The translations under genes were made by a program, and so were the position numbers. This document shows, piece by piece, positions 19,621 through 31,484 of a stretch of DNA of 64,000 nt (position 1 is the stretch's first letter; each line of letters opens with the position of its first letter). The notes under the pieces were generated by a model. It made no database searches and had not been told where the DNA came from. It saw only the letters and a list, made by a program, of their open reading frames with translations. Source of the DNA: Bactericera cockerelli (taxonomy: Eukaryota > Arthropoda > Insecta > Hemiptera > Triozidae); assembly GCA_024516035.1 (NCBI GenBank), contig CM044958.1, positions 8,514,771 through 8,578,770 of the forward strand, written 5' to 3'.

Positions 19621-21276
19621 TACAGGGTGTCCCACCAAACTTGGACACCTCAAATTACTCGGCCCCTGAAAGAGTTTTTGAAAAATAAAAAATCCTAGGG
19701 TACATGGTCTAATTATGCGGTTTCAGTCATGAATTTTTTTTTATACAGGGTGGTTCAAAAGTCAGAAATTGAGGTGTCAACTTTCGATTTTCAAATAGAT
19801 CGACCTGAATTTTATTTGATAATTTTACTTCTAAATGGTTTTTGAGTACTTTTTTAAACAAAAATTTTACATACAGGGTGGTTTTTTTTCGACCAATTTT
19901 TTTTCTAAATCTCGAATAACTCAAGTTTGTTTAAGTTTTTCGATAACAAGAATAGATAGTGTTTGTGTGATGAAATCACGCACTTTCAATTGGCATCAAA
20001 ATTTTTTATACAGGGTGGTTCACAAGTGAAATAATGACCTTATTTTTTTTAAAACAGAGTTTTTTTAATTTTTTTATTTGGGATTAATAATTCTAACCTA
20101 ATTTTACACATTTTTTGTTAGTCATATCGAAAAACAAAACTAAAGTGTTGTACAGGGTGAGACATATTTTTTTTGTAACACCCTGTATATGGGCAGTCAA
20201 AGAGACATAAAATAAAATAGAAAGACTAAATGTGCAAGAAAAACTTCGATTTTTAATGATATTAAAAAGTTATGGTGTTTTAACTAATATTGTCACATGG
20301 ACCACCCTGTAGATATTTTTTTTAAACATCATATGGGTAGTCGAAATTGTCTAAAATTCAACGAGGAGTCCAAATCTGAAAGAAAAAGATGAATTCAAAA
20401 GCCATTTTCAATTTTGTGTCTACACCTACCTACTTTTTATTTCTAGTTTTAAAATCATTCAGTGTGTACACCAAATTGAAAATAACTTCAAAATTCGTGT
20501 TTTTTACTTGTTTCTCCCCACGATTCGAAGTCTTCGTTGAATTTTATACAACCTCGAGTACCCACATGATAGTTTAAGAGAATATCTACAGGGTGGTCCA
20601 TGCGACAATATTAGTTAAAACACCATAACTTTTTGATATCATTAAAAATCAAAGTTTTTCTTGCACATTTAGTATTTATAATTAATTTTACGTCTCTTTG
20701 ACTGTCCATATACAGGGTGTCACAAAAAAATTATGTCTCACCCTGTACAACACTTTAGTTTTGTTTTTCGATATGACTAACAAAAAATGTGTAAAATTAG
20801 GTTAGAATTATTAACCCCAAATAAAAATTAAAAAAAACTCGGTTTTAAAAAAAATCAAATCATTATTTCACTTGTGAACCACCCTGTATAAAAATTTTTG
20901 ATGCCAATTGAAAGTGCATGTTTTCATTACACAAACACTTTCTATTCTTGTTATCGAAAAAATTAAACAAACTTGAGTTATTCGAGATTTAGAAAAAAAA
21001 TTGGTCGAAAAAAAACCACCCTGTATGTAATATTTTTGTTTAAAAAAGTACTCAGGAACCATTTAAAAGTAAAATTATCAAATAAAATTCAGGTCGATCC
21101 ATTTAAAAATCGAAAGTTGACACCTCAATTTCTGACTTTTGAACCACCCTGTATAAAAAAAATTTCATGACTGAAACCGCATAATTAGACCATGTACCCT
21201 AGGATTTTTTATTTTTCAAAAACTCTTTCAGGGGCCGAGTAATTTAAGGTGTCCAAGTTTGGTGGGACACCCTGTA
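19621..21276. mobile_element. Foldback element B (1656 bp)
   Basis: Same organisation and nearly the same sequence as element A, including the internal tacagggtg series (19745, 19873, 20008 and 20149 in the left arm), and flanked by TA (19619-19620, 21277-21278). The right arm of A matches B more closely than B's own left arm in some stretches, as expected for copies of one master. No gene. Confidence 0.92.
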
Positions 21277-21415
21277 TACAGACAAACAATCGAAAAAAAT
21301 AAATAAAAAATTGACAGTATTAATAATATAAACAAGAAAAAAATAAATAAAATATATACATATGTCCTAACTAAAGGGCGGGGTTATTGCCTATGGCAAT
21401 CTCTTCCACCCAACT
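21277..21415 (-). repeat. RT-tail element, continuation
   Basis: It resumes the element interrupted at 19620 and ends with ggcggggttattgcctatgg and caatctcttccacccaa. Confidence 0.75.
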
Positions 21416-21756
21416 ATAAACAGAGAACGAACTAGTCAACCCTAACAAGCCAGGCTAGCTTACAGTTTCCCAAGAGTTTAATGGCTTATAAAGAAAAAGC
21501 CCAAGTGCTTATGTAATATGTAATAATGTATATTTATTTTATTTTTTCTTTACAATTTTTGTGGCTCTCTCCCTAAGGAATTCTTCTAAGGAGTTTTTGT
21601 GATTTGTGTTGATCCCACATAGAATTATGTGCTCCAGAACGAACCAATTTTTGATCTAAAGTTGAATAGAGCCCATCAGTTCCCCAGCTGTAGCCAAGAC
21701 GGCTGCAATAACAACATCAGTAGGGCTTTGTTTAGACTCTGAGCGCAAGTTCCTAG
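21416..21756. other. Native intron sequence
   Basis: 21418-21440 (taaacagagaacgaactagt) continues the native intron cut at 19580. The rest holds no recognised feature. Confidence 0.5.
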
Positions 21757-22343
21757 TATTCCAAGTGATTCTGTTGCTTTCTCTCCCCATGAAATAGGAG
21801 ACAAGCTGCAGAGCATCGGGAATAAAGTGCAAGTTTCTGAGTATTTCCTAGTATTCCAAGTGATTCTGTTGCTTTCTCTCCCCAGGAAATAGGAGATAAG
21901 CTGCAGAGCATCGGGAATAAAGTGCAAGTTTCTGAGTATTTCCTAGTATTCCAAGTGATTCTGTTGCTTTCTCTCCCCAGGAAATAGGAGACAAGCTGCA
22001 GAACATCGGGAATGAAGTGCAAGTGTCTTAGTATTTATATATAATAATATAATAACTCTTTATTGACAAGAATAATATTGACAAAGGGCCTGATTATTGT
22101 CTGAGGCAATCTCTGCCATCAAACCCAGTATTCCCTAGTATTCCAAGTGATTCTGTTGCTTTCTCTCCCCAGGAAATAGGAGACAAGCTGCAGAGCATCG
22201 GGAATAAAGTACAAGTTTCTGATTTTTTTATATATAATAATATAATAACTCTTTATTGACAAGAATAATATTGACAAAGGGCGTGATTATTGCCTGATGC
22301 AATCTCTGCCATCAAACCCAGTATTTCCTAGTATTCCAAGTGA
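21757..22343 (+). repeat. Acceptor array III, upstream part
   Basis: Copies of a 95-bp unit: 62 bp of intron end (aaagtgcaagtttctgagta, tttcctagtattccaagtga, ttctgttgctttctctccccag) and 33 bp of exon start (GAAATAGGAGACAAGCTGCA, GAGCATCGGGAAT). Exon-start copies begin at 21791, 21886, 21981 and 22173. The first has cccat in place of cccag. Between 22033 and 22330 two RT-tail fragments (ctttattgacaagaataata) were duplicated together with the unit, making a block of about 193 bp. The array is then cut by the retrotransposon at 22344. Confidence 0.93.
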
Positions 22344-22551
22344 AGTGATGGTTTTTCGAGGGAGCTAGCGCACTGGATGGTCGCGTTACTCCTCGTGCAA
22401 TTAATTATATTTTTTTTTGGAGTTTTTCAAAAATGTTTTGTTTCATTATTGAATTATTTTTAACTTTATATTTCAATTTAGTTTCTTTTCAAGTTATTTC
22501 GTTTCAAGAATAAATGATTAGTTTATCATACATCCTAATATACCAAGAAAT

Positions 22552-23343
22552 ATGTTAAATAAAATAATATTCTTATTGTTAACCCTAAATATTTTATCCT
22601 TGAACAAAAACATGTGCAGGATTCAATACAACAAGAGATGCCTCTTGAAGATTCAAGATGAAATGAAAATCTTCAACATTCCAACTTCAGTACTAGAGAA
22701 CAACAAAGACTTATTAAGAAATATCAGACCAATTAAGTATGCTAAAACAAGAGGAAAGAAAAACAAATGTACACTTTTAAAAATCATAAATTGGAACATA
22801 GAAGGCATAGACAATCTCCTCAAGAAGTCTCCGGAGATCAGTCCCTTCAAAAATGCTGATTTAATATTCCTTACAGAAACACTGAGTACAGCAGAAGAGG
22901 CAGCCCAAATCCCAGGATACTATGGAATAACATCACCAGCCCAAAAACAAGATCAGGGTAGGCCAATAAACGGTATGTCTATTTATGCCAAACCATTCTT
23001 AAACATAAAACTTATTGAAAAGAGCAATCATAAAGTGCATGTAAACTCAAATATAGGAGAATTTATTTGTTATTATTACAATCCAACCACCAGTATACAT
23101 GATATCATTCAAGAATTAACCGATGATGTATCCAACGTATCAAGCAACACATGTATCATAGCAGGAGACTTCAACTGCAGAATAGACAAAGATTTTGAGA
23201 AAGGAAATATTCTGCTACAACTCATGAATACCCTAGGATTTCAACTTTGTAACATGACCAAAGAACCCACATACATAACGCACAATGGTGATAGCTGTAT
23301 AGATCTTGTTTTCATCAGAACAATCAACAAAAAAAATAGTTAA
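22552..23343 (+). pseudogene. Endonuclease domain of retrotransposon 1
   Basis: A 263-residue frame with the AP-endonuclease fold motifs NWNIEGI (residue 82), LIFLTETLS, GMSIYAK, IIAGDFNCRI (residue 200) and CIDLVFIR near the end. These match steps of the endonuclease/exonuclease/phosphatase family that nicks target DNA. It ends at a stop and continues in another frame at 23306, so a frameshift or deletion separates it from the polymerase. Confidence 0.88.
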
Positions 23344-24078
23344 AAAATACAACATTATATTAGATCCCATCAAAAAGCATCAAAGGGTACAAGTTAATGT
23401 AAGAATAAGAAATCAATTAATATTATCTTCTAAATTTACCAACATTCCAAACAAATATACAAGGAAGATAGACATTGATAAAACAGAAAAACTTTCTAAA
23501 CTATACAATTTAGAAGCAGAAAATGTTAATGATATCCTCACACTATCTAAAACATTGTTGGATTCAACTGAAACAAAGAAAAAAATAAAGAAGATTCATA
23601 AACCTTGGTTTGATGTAGAATGTAAACAAATGAAAGCCAGAAATGTGACTATGATGAAATCAAACAAATACACAACAGAGATGAAACAACAAAGAAAAGA
23701 ATATAATAATATTCTGAAAAAGAAAAGAATCGAGCATAATGAAATGAAAATCTTAGAACAATGTAAAAAAGCTCTATCAAAACCATGGGAATTATTTGAA
23801 AAACCTAAAAACACTTTTTGCTCAATAAACCTACAGCTGCTACAAGAACATTTTGTAAAATTACTTACTTACAACAACCCAGATATAGAACAGCTACAGC
23901 ATCAAAATAATACTTCAGAAGAAAAATGGTACAATGCTGAAATCAGACCCGAGGAGATCAACACAGCAATGAAAATGCTAAAGAAGAAAAAAGCTGCTGG
24001 TCCGGACAATTTATACAATGAACACTTGAAAGACTCGTATCAGTATTTTCAGGATTGGTGGTTAATTTACTTCAAATA
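23306..24078 (+). pseudogene. Linker to polymerase, retrotransposon 1
   Basis: A lysine-rich linker leading to KKKKAAGPDNLYNEHLKD (reverse-transcriptase motif 0/1, 'A-GPDN'). The frame is cut at WLIYF by the inner element and would resume in the same register at 28141 (MLLRNCLIPDIWRNANLK). Confidence 0.85.
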
Positions 24079-24139
24079 AATTTTCGATCTAAAATTTTTC
24101 AAAATTTACTCAACTATTCTTGAAGCATTTTTCTTTTTC

Positions 24140-24982
24140 TTGTGTTTTGTGTATTTGTTTGCAATGGCACCTCCAAAGGGATCCCAGCGGAAGACTAAAG
24201 GGAATGAAAAAAAGAAAGAAGAAATTGTGTCAGAATCAGAATATGAAGAAGAGGAAGATGAGATGGAAAAGAAAATTGAAAAAGTAGTAACAAAAGTGAT
24301 GAACGGATTCAAAAGAGAAATGAAGAATGAATTGAGAGAATTTGAAAAGAGCATTAACTTCAACCATGATAAGCTAGATGAAATTAATGAAAAAATGGAC
24401 AAAATGCAAGAAATGATTACAAAGATGAATGAAAATCAAGAGAAATTGGAAATTGAGAACAAAGAATTGAAAAAGAAAATAGACGGTCTGGAACACATTG
24501 TTGATGATTTGGAACAATACACACGCAACAGAAATGTTCAGATCGATGGAATACCACTGAAAAAAGATGAAGATTTGAGAGATCTGATGATGGAAATTGG
24601 GAAGAAAATAGAAGTAGATATGAAAAATGAATATATAGACGCCATACATAGAGTTCCTACAAGATCGTCCAAAAATCCAGAGCCGATAGTTGTTCAGTTC
24701 ACGACCCGACAGACCAGAGATGCTGTAGTGCAAAAAGCCAGAGAAAAGAAATTGTGCACGGATGATTTCAACATGCAGTGTGAGAAAAAATACATATATG
24801 TGAATGATCACCTGACTCAAAGAAAGAAAAATTTGATGTTTGAAGCAAGAAAATTGAAATATTTAAACAATTACAAATTTTTATGGACGAAAAATGGCAA
24901 AATCTTCATTAAAAAAGATGAAACCAGAGAAAGCAAGACAATACTCTTGAACACTCTGGGCGATCTGTCCCAAATAGTCTAG
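24140..24982 (+). CDS. ORF1 protein of retrotransposon 2, intact
   Basis: 280 residues: an acidic N-terminus, a long coiled coil (about residues 45-125, KMDKMQEMITKMNENQEKLE), then DLEQYTRNRNVQIDGIPLKK and an RRM-like region (IHRVPTRSSKNPEPIVVQFT). This matches L1-type ORF1 layout (coiled coil plus RNA-binding domain), an RNA chaperone that coats the element RNA. The frame is open from ATG to stop. No zinc knuckle is seen. Confidence 0.85.
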   Translation: MCFVYLFAMAPPKGSQRKTKGNEKKKEEIVSESEYEEEEDEMEKKIEKVVTKVMNGFKREMKNELREFEKSINFNHDKLDEINEKMDKMQEMITKMNENQEKLEIENKELKKKIDGLEHIVDDLEQYTRNRNVQIDGIPLKKDEDLRDLMMEIGKKIEVDMKNEYIDAIHRVPTRSSKNPEPIVVQFTTRQTRDAVVQKAREKKLCTDDFNMQCEKKYIYVNDHLTQRKKNLMFEARKLKYLNNYKFLWTKNGKIFIKKDETRESKTILLNTLGDLSQIV

Positions 24983-25020
24983 AAAAGAAACACCATCACA
25001 TTTTAATTTAATATATTTTA

Positions 25021-27972
25021 ATGGAAAGAGATATTATAGAAAATATTCAACATGAAATTTTAACACAAGAATATGAGCATATAGAAGAATGGTTCAAAAA
25101 AGAAATCAATTTACAAGCTAAAAACATGAATATTGTCCATATTAATGTTAGGAGTTTAAATATTGATAAATGGAATCAACTTAAAGTTTATTTAAGAAAC
25201 TTTATAAAAATTGATATTTTAATTCTCACAGAGATATCATTGAAAGAAGAACAAATGGATTTATTTAAAATAAAAAACTTCAAGGTATACACATATCACA
25301 GAAATAATAAAAAAGGAGGTGGTATTGCTGTTTACATCAAAGACAATATCCAAGCTTCTGAAGTCAGAAATATTCAATTCAAAGCTTCTGAAAATATTGA
25401 AATAAAATTTGAAAAAGTTAACATGATATTAAATGCAGTTTATAGACCACCGAAAATGAATGTAAAAGAATTTATAAATGAATTGAAAAATTGGATAAAA
25501 CACAAGGACATAAAGAACAAAGACTTATTAATAATCGGTGATATAAACATTAATACTTTAGAAGAAACAGCAAACAAACGAGAATACATTGATTTATTAT
25601 CCAGTTTTGGAATACTAAATTCAATCCAAATAACTACAAGAGAAGAAATTTTAAATGGTAAAATTGTACGTTCATGTTTAGATCACATAAATATCAGATC
25701 GAAACAAAGCATTAAAGCAGGGGTCATCAAAGAAAAAATAGCAGACCATTATTTTACATTTGTACAAATCAAAAAGGATAAAATAGACGACGAAAATAGA
25801 ATAATAAATATTAATATCATAGACGAAGATAAAATGAAAAGTTTAATAGAAGATTATAATTGGAATCAATTATTAAATGTAGATAAATCTGCAGAAATAT
25901 TATACCGTGACATAGTAAAAACCTTTGAGTTATTATACCAAGAAGCAAAAAAATGTATAAAAATAAAAAAGAAATATGAAGGAAATACTTGGATAAATAA
26001 AGAAATCCGAGATGATATTAAAATGAAAAACCATTTGTGGAAATGTGCAAAAGCAAATCCAGGAAGCGCCTATTATTTGAAACAATATCAACAATTTAGA
26101 AATAGATTAAATAACAAAATAACTCAGGCCAAAAGAAAAGAAAATAACTCTAAATTTAGCAACGTTAAAGGAGATATGAAATTGACTTGGAAATTAATAA
26201 ACGAAGTAACCAGTAAACATAAAATCAACGTAGAGAATACAATAAAAAATAATTTTAAAAATTCTGGACTAAGTTTGGAAATAATAGCGGATAATTTTAA
26301 CAATAATTTTAAAAATGAAATAATGGAAATCAAAAACAAAAAACAAACTCTGAATGCATCTTTAAATATTGCTAGTGTGATGAATAATGTCAGTCACAAA
26401 TTTAAAATCAAAGATATCACAAATTTAGAATTATCAAATATTGTTCGTGAAATGAATGTAAATAAAGGACCAGGATTTGATAATATAAGACCAAAAGACA
26501 TAAAATTAAACATTTTATATTTACAAGATGTTTTAACAGACCTCATAAATAAAATCATAACTGAAAGAAAGATACCTTCTGGAATGAAAATTTCAAAAGT
26601 TACACCAGTATATAAAAAAGGCACAAAAGATAACTATTCAAATTATAGACCAATTAATGTATTACCTTGTCTGGAAAAAGTAATGGAGAAACATGTAAAT
26701 AAACAGTTGAATGAATATCTGGAAAATAACAATATTATTAGTCAAAATCAATTTGGATTTAGAAAGAATAGATGTACTGTTGATGCGCTACACATATATA
26801 AAGAAGATATAAATAATGCACTCAATAATAACCAATTATGTTTAACTTTATCAATAGATTTGAAAAAAGCTTACGAAACTATAAGTCATAAGAAAATGAT
26901 TGAATCTTTAGAAGAAATGGGCATTGCCAATGAAACAAAGATTTTTTTATTAATTATTTTCAAGAAAGAAAACAAAAGGTGAAAATAGGTAATCTCGAAA
27001 GTAAAGAAAATGATATTTCCTGTGGATTAATAACCGGGGCTATTATATCACCAACATTATTTAACATATATGTCAATAATATCAATAACATTGGAATTAG
27101 ATCAAAAATAATACAGTATGCAGATGATACTATAATATATTATATACATGAAAATATTGATGAACTATACAAAACAGTACAAGAAGATATGAATAAAATT
27201 ATAATATGGTTGCATAAAAAAGATATTTTTTTAAATAAGGAAAAGACAGTCGCAATATTATATCAAAATCCAATGGTGAGACGTTTTCGACAATTTGATA
27301 TAAAACATCTAAAAATACATGAAAATAAATGCATAGATGATAAAAAATTAAATAATTGTGTTTGCAAAAATATTGAGAATCAAAAATCAATAAAATATTT
27401 AGGATTGCATTTCGATAATGATATGAAATGGAGAACACAATATTTATACTTAAAGAACAAAATGAATATAATATCATACAAAATACATTTCATGAAAAAA
27501 ATCGTACCATTAAGAATAAAATGCTTGATGTATAAAACATTATGCGATCCTGTTATACGATACGGCATTGAAATATTTGGATACAGCACTGAAAATAATA
27601 AAAAAACTCATCAAATCAGCACAAAAAAAGATCATAAAATCAGTCGTGTATCCATGGTCATCTAAAGCACAAAGAAACAAAATAGTCAACGAAAATGAAA
27701 TATTGAACTTTGAAAATTTATATATCTATACGCTTTTAACCAAACATTATTATAAAGAAAATTATAGAAGAACAGAAGACACAAATCATAACACGCGACA
27801 TGTGTATTATATAACACCGAGAGTAAACAATAATTATGGAGCAACAATAAGATCTTTTCAAATCCCAACTATGCTAAATAACATTCCAACAAATCTGAGA
27901 AATATTTTTAATGAAAATAAAATGAAGAAAGAGTTAAAAAAATATTTGATAAATTGCAATAATGAAATTTAA
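25021..27972 (+). pseudogene. ORF2 of retrotransposon 2: endonuclease and reverse transcriptase, two frameshifts
   Basis: The first frame (25021-26982) has NIVHINVRSLN, GGGIAVYIKDN and LLIIGDININ (endonuclease), then GPGFDNIRPK, NYRPINVLPCLEK, QFGFRKNRCT and LSIDLKKAYETI (polymerase). It shifts near 26975 to a frame with ISCGLITGAIISPTLFNIYV and the catalytic QYADDTI (27116). A second shift near 27600 leads to the C-terminal tail RHVYYITPRVNNNYGATIRS, ending at 27972. No RNase H domain is visible. Inactive as it stands; frames are otherwise open, so the damage is recent. Confidence 0.88.
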
Positions 27973-28140
27973 ATCAATATGGAAGACAAAGATTAATGAA
28001 GAAATGATTTAACATATATTGTAAAATGTACCCTATCTCCCGAAAAGTACAAGAGTACTTAAGAGGAGATAGATGATGCGACATAGTATGAAAATATTAA
28101 TAAAAACAATTATTATTATTATTATTATTATTATTATAAC

Positions 28141-29607
28141 ATGCTTCTCAGGAACTGCCTCATCCCTGATATATGGCGGAATGCAAACTTGAAAATTTTA
28201 TTCAAAGGAAAAGGTAATAAAACTGACCCAAATTCTTATAGAGGTATTGCTCTTCTACAAACTTCTTATAAGCTTTTTACAAAAATACTGAACAATAGAA
28301 TCATGAAAAACATTGACTCTCAACTCCCAAACGAGCAATTTGGATTCCGTCAAAACAGAAACTGTCAGAAAGCCGTACACATATTAAGGGGTAAAATCAA
28401 AGAAGAACTATGTAAGCCCAAAGGATCTATGTACTGCCTGTACATAGATTTCCAAAAAGCTTTTGATTCTATAAATAGATCAATTTTACTGTCATCATTG
28501 TTAGAAATGAACATCAAAGGAAAGATCTGGAATACCATACAAAATATTCTGTCCTCTAACTATCTTACTCTAAATAATGGTGTAGAAAAGTCTTCCAGAA
28601 AAATAAAACAAGATATAGGAGTAATCCAAGGGGACCCCTTAAGTACCACACTTTTCATTATTTATATAACAAGCCTTGCAAATAAACTTAGACAAATTGA
28701 CGGCATAGATTTTTTATTTTTTGCAGATGATCTTGTAATTTTTGGCCCAGACATAATTTTCATACAAACAGCAATGAATATGTTATATGAATGGTGCATG
28801 TTATCCAAACTATCCATTAATATTAGCAAAACCAAAATATTAAAATTTAGGAATGGGGGTAGATTAAAACACTCAGATCAAATGAAATACAATAGTGAAA
28901 CAATAGAATTTGTAAATGAATACACATACTTGGGTATAGTCATGCAAACATCACTAACATTGACAAAACACATTCAAAGAATACAAATTAAAGCAGCAAA
29001 TGCTATTGGCACAATAAAACACCTTCAAAACACAAGTTTAGACACTGCTCATAAAATTTACAAAATAAAATTGTGGCCTATTATAGGTTACTGTCTAGAT
29101 ATTCTAGTTGAAGACTTAAAGTACTTCCATCTCTTAGAACTAGATAAAATCAAAGCAGCTTTTTACAAAAAAGTATGTGGGTTACATAAATCATCATCTA
29201 ACACTATGGTATTTCATCTGACTGATAGTAAAAGAGTAGGAGAAGAAATAATTGAAAAATATAAAGATAAGATTCAAAAGAATGATATTGATAAATATCA
29301 AAACCAAGTGGAAGATAAAAATATGAAATTTGTTCTAGAGAAATACACAGATGGCCCGGCTTTTAATAACACAGGCTGGAAATCACATAATCAACGGAAC
29401 AGACATTTAATGACACGATACACTTCTCATGGCTTTCACAGTAAAATTTGTACAAAAGAGGGCTATCACACAACATATGAAAACTGTATATGTAAAATAT
29501 GTAAGCATACAATAATAGATAGATATCATTTAGACCAACATATTTCAAAAAATGGAACTTTAACATCAATGTTATCCACTTTAGATGAAAATGGAAGGAT
29601 TTTCTGA
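28141..29607 (+). pseudogene. Reverse transcriptase and C-terminal Cys/His domain of retrotransposon 1
   Basis: 488 residues: NSYRGIALLQTSYKLFTKIL, QFGFRQNRNCQKAV, YIDFQKAFDSINRS, GVIQGDPLSTTLF and the catalytic FFADDLVIF near residue 196. A Cys/His cluster near the end, CICKICKHTIIDRYHLDQH, fits a C-terminal zinc-binding domain. The frame is open to its natural stop but is cut off from its N-terminal half by element 2. Confidence 0.88.
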
Positions 29608-30745
29608 TTCATGCTTAAATTTGGTAAGACTTGTAGAGACTTAAGGACTTTTCCTCACTTTTTTAGTACCATTTTTGATTTGGTATTATTTTTTATTTTG
29701 TAATGTACTTTTAATGTACAAGAAATATATAAAAAAAAAAAAAAAAAAAAAAAATGTTACCTGTTCTTTGTATTTTTAACTATAGATATGATTTGTAATC
29801 ACTATAAATATTATACTGAAAAGGAATTATAGTCCTCACCATAAGTAATAGTCCTCTCAAAGGTATATGTATATTACATTTTTGTATATTGAACCCTTTA
29901 GGACATAATGTAGGTTCATGTATGTATAAACCTCTTTCAACTGTAACATATTACTATAAATATTATACTGAAAAAGAATTATAGTCCTCACCATAAGTTA
30001 TAGTCCTCTCAAAATAAGGTATATGTATATTATATTACATTTTGTACATGTAATCCTTTAAGACATGATGTTTGTAGGTTCATGTATGTATAAACCTCTT
30101 TCAACTGTAACATATTACTATAAATATTGTACTGTAAAAGAATTATAGTCCTCACCATAAGTTATAGTCCTCTAAAAAAAAATAAGGTATATGTATATTA
30201 CATTTTGTACATTGAATCTTTTTAGGACATGATGTAGGTTCATGTATGTATAAACCTCTTTCAACTGTAACATATATATTACTATATAGCTTCTCTAGTA
30301 CAGAGGGAACAAAACATGCCATATCAGGAATTAGGAAGTAAAAAAAAAAAAAAAAAAAAAAAAATAGAGAGAAAATAAAACAGAAAAGAAATTAAATTGA
30401 AACTGTAAATTTACTTTTATTACAAGATACATTTCAAATTTTGTAGGTACCTAGGTAGGTATGTGTTTCCATCTCAAATATCTAGATTTTTACATTGGAA
30501 AAATAGGTAGATGGATGGAAATAAGGAGGAAATTATCTATTCCTTTTTTTCCCTTAAAATTTAATTATTATTTTTTTTTCTTTCTTTCTCTAAATTTCCT
30601 GAGTTGTAAATTTTGTATTTTCTATACATAAAAAAAAAACATCCATATTTGTAAATTTGTATCCATGTATGTATGATTTCCTTGTAAAAATTATAAATAA
30701 AACTACAACTTAAGTTGTGAATATGTTTAAAAAAAAAAAAAAAAA
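29608..30745 (+). repeat. 3' region of retrotransposon 1 with tandem repeats
   Basis: Poly(A)-like run at 29731-29754, then three tandem units of about 152-165 bp starting at 29801, 29953 and 30117 (actataaatattatactgaa, ttatagtcctcaccataagt, ggttcatgtatgtataaacc), a second A-run at 30341-30363 and the terminal A-tail. Two internal A-runs may record earlier priming events or composite 3' ends. Confidence 0.8.
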
Positions 30746-30845
30746 GTATTCCAAGTGATTCTGTTGCTTTCTCTCCCCAGGAAATAGGAGACAAGCTGCA
30801 GAGCATCGGGAATAAAGTGCAAGTTTCTGAGTATTTCCTAGTAAT
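30746..30845 (+). repeat. Acceptor array III, copy after the retrotransposon
   Basis: The unit resumes within the target duplication (gtattccaagtga) and includes a complete acceptor and the 33-base exon start at 30781. Confidence 0.93.
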
Positions 30846-30849
30846 AATA

Positions 30850-31136
30850 ATAATAATACTTTTTCTTTGTGTTATTATGTCACAATTTTAGTGGGTAGCG
30901 CAGAATCATAGGACTTTACCACTTTAATTTACAATATCTTGTATTATTTTTTTGCCTAAGATTCTGCCACTGGTCGCTGCTTCACATTAAAGCAGCTACT
31001 CATTTTTCCTCACGAGGTATGAGTGGACCCCGAACATCCAAGTACAGAGCAGAAAAAATCCTCCTCCGCTGGGAATCGAACCCAGGTCACTATGTGTGCA
31101 ATGCCTAGCGCGCTAACTCGCTCTGCCACAGTGACT
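30850..31136 (-). repeat. T4 tRNA-like SINE, minus orientation
   Basis: The head on the - strand at 31136 is gtcactgtggcagagcgagt; B-box-like gggttcgattccc at 31075-31087. The body matches 19205-19507. Confidence 0.85.
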
Positions 31137-31189
31137 ACTGCATTTTTTTTAAAATATGAGTATTTCACAGCCGTTTTTTATTTCGTAGC

Positions 31190-31329
31190 CTAGTATTCCA
31201 AGTGATTCTGTTGCTTTCTCTCCCCAGGAAATAGGAGACAAGCTGCAGAGCATCGGGAATAAAGTGCAAGTTTCTGAGTATTTCCTAGTATTCCAAGTGA
31301 TTCTATTGCTTTCTCTCCCCAGGAAATAG
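31190..31329 (+). repeat. Acceptor array III, last two copies
   Basis: Exon-start copies at 31228 (33 bases) and 31323 (only gaaatag, then the SINE). The copy at 31323 is probably the original exon start, cut by the SINE. Confidence 0.92.
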
Positions 31330-31472
31330 ACCGACCTCAGTAGCTTGATCGATAAGGCAGTGGACTAGTAACCTGGAGGTCGGTGGTTCAAGTCCCGGTT
31401 TCAGCGTAGATTTAGTAAAGCGAGTTTGAGTAGTTGTGATATCACGAATGTGATTAACACAAATATGATAAC
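31330..31472 (+). repeat. T3 tRNA-like SINE with 19-bp target duplication
   Basis: It is flanked by perfect copies of ttctctccccaggaaatag at 31311-31329 and 31473-31491. The head has cgacctcagtagcttgatcg and the B-box ggttcaagtcc; it ends gattaacacaaatatgataac. It was inserted seven bases into an AdSS exon. Confidence 0.95.
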
Positions 31473-31484
31473 TTCTCTCCCCAG

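Larger units (their letters stand above)
24076..28140 (+). mobile_element. Non-LTR retrotransposon 2, nested in element 1
   Basis: About 4.07 kb with ORF1, ORF2 and an (ATT)n tail at about 28109-28137. The tail is preceded by tacaagagtacttaagagga, which can form a small hairpin. Microsatellite rather than poly(A) ends are typical of CR1/L2-like and I-like groups (known of those families). The left boundary is inferred from where the host reading frame breaks; the target duplication is not clear. Confidence 0.88.
22344..30745 (+). mobile_element. Non-LTR retrotransposon 1, carrying a second element
   Basis: It is bounded by a 13-bp target duplication gtattccaagtga (22331-22343 and 30746-30758) and ends with poly(A) at 30729-30745. 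Without the inner element (about 24076-28140) it is about 4.3 kb. It encodes an AP-type endonuclease and reverse transcriptase. Since it sits within a unit of acceptor array III, the array is older than this insertion. I do not assign a clade. Confidence 0.92.

Noticed and set aside
16189..21170. Four near-identical 65-residue frames (MSYSRFRKKIGRKKT type)
   Set aside because: They lie in the arms of foldback elements A and B, in mirrored positions; the repetition follows from the palindrome and no start context or domain supports a protein.
24374..24820. Hydrophobic - strand frame opposite ORF1 of retrotransposon 2
   Set aside because: Antisense of a lysine/glutamate-rich coiled coil; such antisense frames read as hydrophobic by codon complementarity.
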